Positions 45,697-50,577 of a stretch of DNA of 50,577 nt are shown piece by piece. This DNA comes from Candidatus Sulfopaludibacter sp. (GTDB lineage Bacteria > Acidobacteriota > Terriglobia > Bryobacterales > Bryobacteraceae): contig JARLGM010000030.1 of NCBI GenBank assembly GCA_031292755.1, positions 1 to 50,577 on the forward strand, read 5' to 3'. Positions within the stretch are counted from its first letter, which is position 1. Every line of letters begins with the position of its first letter. The translations under genes were made by a program, and so were the position numbers. Below the pieces are notes generated by a model. That model did not search any database. It had not been told where the DNA came from and worked only from the letters and a program-made list of their open reading frames with translations.

Positions 45697-45818
45697 TTTT
45701 GCGCTCCTGCCGGGTAAACGTGCAATGGACGGGCCATCGTTCCGCCTCTTCAGTGCGAATACGGACCGTTTCCAAAAGCCGGCCCACAGGGGATAGAATA
45801 CGAATTACGGAAAATGCT

Positions 45819-46700
45819 ATGAACTACCTCGCCAGTCGTCGCAGCTTTCTGGGTGCCGCCGGTGCCGGCCTCGCCGCCGCTTCACTCCCACCCGCATTCG
45901 CTAAAATCGAGCCCACGCCGTGGGGTATCAAACTGGGCATCGCCACTTACACCTTCCGCGAGTTCGATCGCGCCGACACTATCGCCTTCATCAAAAAACT
46001 CCAGATTCCGTGGGTCAGCGTGAAGCAGATGGGCGTCCGCGGAAAATACCATTGGGATATGAAAGCGCCCGCCGCAGAACAGGCGCAGGCGAAGAAGGAT
46101 TTTCAAGATGCGGGCCTGAAGGTGATGAGCGCCGGCAACACGGATATGAAAGAGCTCACTGCCGATGGCCTCCGTCCCTTGTTCGAGTGGGCTAAGAACG
46201 GCGGTGTTCCCATGCTGGTGGCTGCGCCGGTCCATGAAAACATCGGCGTGATCGAGCAATTGATCAAGGAGTACGACATCAAAGTGGCGATTCACAATCA
46301 CGGTCCCGAGGACAAGAACTTTCCCACTCCCGAATCCGTCCTGGAAGTGGTGAAGGGCCGCGATCCCCGTTTCGGCCTGTGCATGGATGTCGGACACTCC
46401 GCACGCACCGGCACCGACGTGGTGAAGGCCATCGCCGACGCGGGCAGCCGTCTGCTGGATATGCACGTGAAGGATCTGACCCAGTTCAAGGACACCCCGG
46501 AAAAACAGGCGAAAAACAGCCAGTGCGACGTGGGCGAGGGCATCATGCCGTTCCCGCAGATTTTCAAGCAGCTTAAGAAGATGAACTACCAGGGCTGCGT
46601 GAATCTGGAGTACGAGATCAACGGCAAGGATCCCATGGTTGGTGTCCAGAAGTCCTTCAGCTATATGCGGGGCGTGTTGGCCGGGCTGGCCGGGGCCTGA
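45819..46700 (+). CDS. Tat-exported sugar phosphate isomerase/epimerase-like protein
   Basis: A 293-residue TIM-barrel protein of the xylose-isomerase-like group. The N-terminus (NYLASRRSFLGAAGAGLAAASL) is a twin-arginine signal. Metal-site segments are present as VAIHNHGPEDK, FGLCMDVGHSARTG, LDMHVKDLTQ and VNLEYEINGKDP. This family converts sugars or inositol derivatives; the substrate is unknown, and export suggests a periplasmic sugar rather than a phosphate. ATG 45819 is chosen for the Tat motif. Confidence 0.88.
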   Translation: MNYLASRRSFLGAAGAGLAAASLPPAFAKIEPTPWGIKLGIATYTFREFDRADTIAFIKKLQIPWVSVKQMGVRGKYHWDMKAPAAEQAQAKKDFQDAGLKVMSAGNTDMKELTADGLRPLFEWAKNGGVPMLVAAPVHENIGVIEQLIKEYDIKVAIHNHGPEDKNFPTPESVLEVVKGRDPRFGLCMDVGHSARTGTDVVKAIADAGSRLLDMHVKDLTQFKDTPEKQAKNSQCDVGEGIMPFPQIFKQLKKMNYQGCVNLEYEINGKDPMVGVQKSFSYMRGVLAGLAGA

Positions 46701-46751
46701 GGGTGGCGGATATCCCGGTGGGCACCACGGGCGAGCCGCACAGGGTCGACT

Positions 46752-46823
46752 TTCGATTATCGAACGATATCAGCCAGGCATTTGAAAACAAAGCTGCTCT
46801 TCGTGTGCGATAATTTTCGCACA
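46752..46823. promoter_or_regulatory. Two palindromes upstream of the FlK-type thioesterase gene
   Basis: TTCGATTATCGAA (46752-46764) is a perfect 13-bp palindrome, and TGTGCGA-TAATTT-TCGCACA (46804-46823) is a 20-bp one with 7-bp arms, ending 6 bases before ATG 46830. The second contains a GATAAT box that could be a -10. Together they look like an operator pair for the thioesterase gene. Confidence 0.45.
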
Positions 46824-46829
46824 TCCCCT

Positions 46830-47228
46830 ATGCACAACATCGAAATCGGCGCCACGCTCGAACATCGGTTGCTCGTCACCGCAGACGTGGCGATCAGCTT
46901 CCTGGAGATGGATGAGGCCAGAGTTCTTGCCACGCCGCAGCTGGTTCGCTACATGGAGTGGACCTCTCGAAACTTGGTCCTCCCTCTTCTCGAAACTGGA
47001 TACGACACCGTTGGCACCAAGGTCAACATCAGCCATTTGGCGGCGGCACCAATTGGAACCGTAGTCACATTCAAGTCGGAGATCATCGGTGTTGAAGAAC
47101 GGCGGGTACTGTTCCAGGTGGTTGCGAGAACCGAAGACGAAGTGATTGGCGAAGGCACGCACGAAAGAGGCATCATCAACGTCGCCAGGTTTGCCACTCG
47201 CCTTGCGGCGAAAATGCGGCCAAAATAA
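46830..47228 (+). CDS. FlK-like hotdog-fold acyl-CoA thioesterase
   Basis: A 132-residue hotdog thioesterase. Thr35 (ATPQLVRYME), Glu43 and His69 (VNISHLAAAPIG) have the same mutual spacing as Thr42, Glu50 and His76 of the fluoroacetyl-CoA thioesterase FlK, shifted by seven. FlK's fluoroacetate specificity depends on further residues I cannot assess, so a general acyl-CoA thioesterase role is safer. ATG 46830 (MHNIEIGATLEH) is the natural family start; the in-frame TTG at 46782 would run through the palindrome at 46804 and is rejected. Confidence 0.82.
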   Translation: MHNIEIGATLEHRLLVTADVAISFLEMDEARVLATPQLVRYMEWTSRNLVLPLLETGYDTVGTKVNISHLAAAPIGTVVTFKSEIIGVEERRVLFQVVARTEDEVIGEGTHERGIINVARFATRLAAKMRPK

Positions 47229-47472
47229 CGAGTGTCGGCATGGGCGCAAACACGGGCGCTGCCGCTCCAGGCAAAAGCTGTCTTGGACACGAGTGGAAAC
47301 TGGTGATGTTGCATGGGTCACTTCCGCTTCAGACAAGCGCTACGGGGTCACTCTTGCTAACGCCATGGAACAGAACTTCCCAGGCCAGCTTTTGTCTATC
47401 ATGCACGACAGGGCATTATGCTTTTTGCTGCATATTTGCATATCTCCACGTGCATTTTCCCTCCAACTCCCT

Positions 47473-47478
47473 TACAAT
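47473..47478 (+). promoter_or_regulatory. Candidate -10 box for the small secreted protein gene
   Basis: TACAAT lies 40 bases before ATG 47519, leaving a short leader with an AGGAG ribosome site. The -35 region is poor. The rest of the ~290-bp gap (47229-47518) shows no gene or clear structure. Confidence 0.35.
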
Positions 47479-47518
47479 GTCCCAATATCACGCACCATCC
47501 CCTACGAGGAGAGAACAC

Positions 47519-47773
47519 ATGAAGTTTTTAGCCGGAGTCGTTCTTGGAGTGGTTCTGAGCGCCGGAACCTATACGCTGATGGCGCAACCTGAGCGTGCCA
47601 TGCACCCCCGCATCGCCGCGGCCATCACCGCGCTCAAAGATGCCCGCGCCTACATGGCGGAGGCGCCGCACGATTTTGGAGGCCACAAGGTGGAAGCCAT
47701 CCGCGCCACCGACGACGCCATCCGCCAGCTCAACTTCGCCCTTGCCTACCGCGGCCGCCAGGACCGCAGGTGA
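47519..47773 (+). CDS. Small secreted protein
   Basis: An 84-residue exported protein with signal MKFLAGVVLGVVLSAGTYTLMAQ. The mature part is a single helical unit (HPRIAAAITALKDARAYMAEAPHDFGGHKVEAIRATDDAIRQLNFALAY) with the APHDFGGHK motif seen, from memory, in many short soil-bacterial proteins of unknown function. Starting at ATG 47519 with AGGAG at 7 bases. It lies 23 bases before the PSD1 cytochrome gene, which has its own -10 box. Confidence 0.72.
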   Translation: MKFLAGVVLGVVLSAGTYTLMAQPERAMHPRIAAAITALKDARAYMAEAPHDFGGHKVEAIRATDDAIRQLNFALAYRGRQDRR

Positions 47774-47781
47774 AGTTGCGA

Positions 47782-47787
47782 TATACT
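47782..47787 (+). promoter_or_regulatory. -10 box for the PSD1 gene
   Basis: TATACT ends 9 bases before GTG 47797, the same spacing as at the second PadR gene. No good -35 is seen, so the call is weaker. If used, the mRNA would be nearly leaderless. Confidence 0.35.
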
Positions 47788-47796
47788 GCTTAACAC

Positions 47797-50577
47797 GTGA
47801 ACGCCAAGTTTTGCGTCGGGCTCCTTCTGGTCGCATCCGCCTCCGCCGAGGTCAGCTTCAATCGCGATATCCGCCCCATCATGGCGGATACCTGTTTTCG
47901 CTGTCATGGCCCGGACAAAAGTTCGCGCATGGCGGGCATGCGGCTCGATTTGCGCGACGAAGCGCTCAAGCCTCTCCGTGACGGCTCCACGCCCATCGTT
48001 CCGGGCGACCCCGGCAAGAGCGCCATCATCCAGCGCATCTTCGCTCCCGGCGCGCGCGTCATGCCGCCGCCCGCCATCCACAAGGAACTCACCCCCGCGC
48101 AGAAAGACACCATTCGGCAGTGGGTCGCCGAAGGCGCGAAGTACGAGGGCCACTGGGCCTATCAGCCCGTTGGGCGCGGCACGCCGCCCGCCGCCGGCAA
48201 TCCCATCGACGGGTTCGTGCAGGCGCGCCTTGCCAAAGAAGGACTCCACCAGCTTCCGGAGGCCGACCTTCGCACGCTCATCCGCCGCGTCTCGCTCGAC
48301 CTCACCGGCCTGCCGCCCACTCCCGAAGAAACCGAAGATTTCGTCGAAGATGCCTCGCCCCACGCCTACGAAAAGCTGGTCGACCGCCTGCTTGCGTCCC
48401 CCCGCTATGCCGAACAGCAGGCCATGCACTGGCTCGATTACGTCCGCTATGCCGATACCTGCGGCTTCCACGGCGACAACGCGCTGCCCGCCTGGCCCTA
48501 CCGAGACTACGTCCTGCACGCCTTCGCCGATAACAAGCCGTTCGACGAGTTCACGCGCGAGCAGCTTGCCGGCGATCTCATCCCCAACGCCACTCGCGAG
48601 CAGCGCGTGGCGTCCGCCTTCAACCGTCTGAATCGCACTTCCGCGGAAGGCGGCCTCCAGCCCAAGGAATACCTCGCCAAATACGGCGCCGATCGCGTTC
48701 GCACCGTTGCCGCGGTGTGGATGGGCAGCACCCTGGGCTGCGCCGAATGCCACGACCACAAGTTCGATCCGTTCCTCTCCCGTGATTTCTATTCCATGAA
48801 GTCTTTCTTCGCCGATATCAAGGAGACCGGCCTGGTTCCCGACCGCGGCTCTAAAGCCTGGGGCACGCAACTCGCTCTGCCCACGCCGGCGCAGGAGAAG
48901 CGGCAGGAGCAATTGAAGACGGAACTCGAAGCCGCCAAGGCCAAGCTCACCGCCACCATGGCCGGTCTCGCGCCGCGCCGCGCCGACTGGGAAAAGCAGC
49001 TCCTCGCGGATTACGATGCCGGCAAACTGGTGTGGCATAACCAGCGGCCCATCTCCGCGAAATCGGCCAACGGCACGGTGTTGAAGATCTACAACGATGA
49101 GCCCGTCCTCTTCACCACCTACGACGGCAACAACGGGACGTCGGAAACCAAGCCCGGCGATGGTGTAGTCATCGCCAGCGGACCCAATCCCGATACCGAT
49201 ACCTACACCGTTCAGTTCCGCCCCGGCGCCGGCGTCTGGACCGCGCTCGAAGTTCAGGTAGTGCAGGATGAAGGCCTGCCCGGCATACGTGTGGCCCGCG
49301 GCGCCGACCGCGTGGTGATCGACGAAGTCGAGGCCGAACTGGCGGGCCGCGGTAAGTTGTCCTTCGCCAGCGGCATGTCCAACCTCAATAATCCGTCGCC
49401 CGAGTTTCCGCCCATGGGCGCCATCGATGGCGACCCGTCCACGGGTTGGGCCATCGCAACCTATAACGAAAACACCAAGGTCGCCCTGGCCCTGCGTTTC
49501 ACCCAGCCGCTCCACACCGAGGCTGGCTCCACCATGACCGTGCACATCGCCCAGAACAGCGAATATCGGCGCGCTACCATGGGCCGCTTCCGCATCGCGC
49601 TCTCCTCCGGCGCGTATTCCTATCCACACCAGGAGCCCGGTAAGGAAATCCCGGAGAACGTCCTCAAATCCCTGCGGCTCGCTAAAAAGAAGCGCACCGA
49701 CGACGACAAGAAACGCATCGAGGGGCACTTCCAGTGGGCCTACCCGAACGCTCAGCCCGATGTCATCGCGGTCGCCAAACTGGAAATGGCGTCGGCCATC
49801 CTGGACAAGCAGATTCCCCACGTCGTCGTGGCCGAAGCCACCACTCCTACCGAAACCCGCATCCTGCCGCGCGGCAATTGGATGGACGAATCCGGCGATA
49901 TCGTGACGCCCGCCATCCCCGCCTTTCTCGGCAAGCTCGATACCGGCGACCGCCGCGCTACACGCCTCGACCTCGCCAACTGGCTGATCGACGCGCGCAA
50001 TCCCCTCACCGCGCGTGTCTATGTGAACCGGCTGTGGCGCCAGTTCTTCGGCACCGGCATTTCCAAGGTACTGGACGATCTCGGTTCGCAAGGCGAATGG
50101 CCCGTGAATCCGGAACTGCTGGACTGGCTGGCCGCCGAATTCATGCATCCCGAGTGGCAGGCCGAAGGCGCCCACGATTGGGATATGCGTCACGCGGTGC
50201 GTGCTATCGTCCTCAGCCAGACCTACCGCCAGCAATCCGCCAACAACGACGAGCGCGATCCCGACAACCGCCTGCTGTCGCACCAGAGCCGCTTCCGCGT
50301 GGATGCCGAAGTGGTCCGCGACATCGCCCTCTCCGTCTCCGGTTTGCTGGCCGACAAGTTCGGCGGGCCCAGCGTCAAGCCGTATCAGCCCGACGGCTAC
50401 CTGATGACCATGAATTTCCCCAAGCGCGAATACTCCGCCAGCCACGGGGACGATCTTTACCGCCGCGGCGTCTACACCTTCTGGCAGCGCAGCTTCCTGC
50501 ATCCCAGCCTGCTCACCTTCGACGCGCCCACGCGCGAGGAGTGCACCGTCAATCGCACCAATTCCAATACGCCCCTG
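47797..50577 (+). CDS. PSD1-type cytochrome c protein with DUF1549 and DUF1553 (3' end off the window)
   Basis: The first 927 codons of a large secreted protein; the window ends in frame at NTPL. A signal peptide (NAKFCVGLLLVASASA) is followed by a planctomycete-type cytochrome c segment with the heme motif CFRCH (33-37) and the GKSAIIQRIF and MPPPAIHKELT pattern. DUF1549 follows (IDGFVQARLAKEGL, RVSLDLTGLPPTPEE, HWLDYVRYADTCGFHGD, CAECHDHKFDPF), then a beta-rich insert (ASGMSNLNNPSPEFPPMGAIDG), and the start of DUF1553 (RRATRLDLANWLIDARNPLTARVYVNRLWRQFFGTG). Such proteins are common in Planctomycetota and Solibacter-type Acidobacteriota and often sit beside a DUF1501 sulfatase-like gene, which could be just outside. 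GTG 47797 gives the signal peptide. Confidence 0.9.
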   Translation, partial: MNAKFCVGLLLVASASAEVSFNRDIRPIMADTCFRCHGPDKSSRMAGMRLDLRDEALKPLRDGSTPIVPGDPGKSAIIQRIFAPGARVMPPPAIHKELTPAQKDTIRQWVAEGAKYEGHWAYQPVGRGTPPAAGNPIDGFVQARLAKEGLHQLPEADLRTLIRRVSLDLTGLPPTPEETEDFVEDASPHAYEKLVDRLLASPRYAEQQAMHWLDYVRYADTCGFHGDNALPAWPYRDYVLHAFADNKPFDEFTREQLAGDLIPNATREQRVASAFNRLNRTSAEGGLQPKEYLAKYGADRVRTVAAVWMGSTLGCAECHDHKFDPFLSRDFYSMKSFFADIKETGLVPDRGSKAWGTQLALPTPAQEKRQEQLKTELEAAKAKLTATMAGLAPRRADWEKQLLADYDAGKLVWHNQRPISAKSANGTVLKIYNDEPVLFTTYDGNNGTSETKPGDGVVIASGPNPDTDTYTVQFRPGAGVWTALEVQVVQDEGLPGIRVARGADRVVIDEVEAELAGRGKLSFASGMSNLNNPSPEFPPMGAIDGDPSTGWAIATYNENTKVALALRFTQPLHTEAGSTMTVHIAQNSEYRRATMGRFRIALSSGAYSYPHQEPGKEIPENVLKSLRLAKKKRTDDDKKRIEGHFQWAYPNAQPDVIAVAKLEMASAILDKQIPHVVVAEATTPTETRILPRGNWMDESGDIVTPAIPAFLGKLDTGDRRATRLDLANWLIDARNPLTARVYVNRLWRQFFGTGISKVLDDLGSQGEWPVNPELLDWLAAEFMHPEWQAEGAHDWDMRHAVRAIVLSQTYRQQSANNDERDPDNRLLSHQSRFRVDAEVVRDIALSVSGLLADKFGGPSVKPYQPDGYLMTMNFPKREYSASHGDDLYRRGVYTFWQRSFLHPSLLTFDAPTREECTVNRTNSNTPL

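Noticed and set aside
47746-50502. 918-codon open frame on the minus strand
   Set aside because: It mirrors the PSD1 cytochrome gene, which carries heme, DUF1549 and DUF1553 motifs on the plus strand and simply lacks a stop inside the window.

Overview
The window looks like chromosome from a high-GC soil-type Acidobacteriota, most like the Solibacter/Bryobacter group. The indicators are three PadR- or ATPase-linked clusters of very large MacB/FtsX-type 'ADOP' permeases, a divergent pair of VWFA-related secreted proteins of the acidobacterial type, a planctomycete/acidobacterial PSD1-type cytochrome c protein, a DUF2934 protein, and several Tat-exported sugar enzymes. I saw no rRNA, tRNA or CRISPR array. 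The assignment rests on family content only.

Layout. 1-1006: probable left edge of an ISL3-like insertion sequence, a stand-alone CheB methylesterase gene with a one-base frameshift, and a DUF2934 gene. 1399-3743: a PIN/TRAM membrane protein followed by ispD and ispF of the MEP isoprenoid pathway. 3766-12505: a PadR-controlled ADOP permease, a divergent DUF3142 gene, and an ABC ATPase coupled to a 1394-residue fusion of an ABC-2-like membrane region with an FtsX-type permease. 12590-14812: a secreted polygalacturonase-pectin methylesterase fusion.

14796-23210 is the most unusual region: a seven-gene, minus-strand, mostly overlapping operon. In order it encodes a membrane-anchored glycine-cleavage-H-like protein, a HybA-like four-cluster ferredoxin, a HybB/NrfD-like quinone-interacting membrane subunit, a sensor kinase with two c-type heme motifs, a sigma-54-dependent response regulator, an archaemetzincin protease and HypF. 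A good sigma-54 promoter lies upstream of the first gene, so the operon may control itself in response to redox state. No catalytic oxidoreductase subunit is encoded in it.

23340-25523: a small ORF, an SDR oxidoreductase and a Tat-exported enolase-superfamily dehydratase. 25569-30993: a second PadR operon with two tandem ADOP permeases, the first frameshifted by one base. 31102-32331: three small secreted or membrane proteins. 32456-38808: an OsmC gene divergent from a TolC-HlyD-RND efflux operon ending in a DUF2892 gene; the gap between them is packed with palindromes. 38950-47773: a lipoprotein, a large MscS channel, secreted hypotheticals, the VWFA pair, a glycine-rich stress-type protein, a Tat-exported sugar isomerase-like protein, an FlK-type thioesterase and a small secreted protein. 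47797-50577: the 5' part of a PSD1 cytochrome c/DUF1549/DUF1553 protein that runs off the right edge.

Two single-base frameshifts (cheB near 254-258 and the first tandem ADOP at 27093/27094) may be real decay or assembly errors. Both PadR genes have near-consensus promoters placed so close to the start codon that their mRNAs should be leaderless or nearly so.
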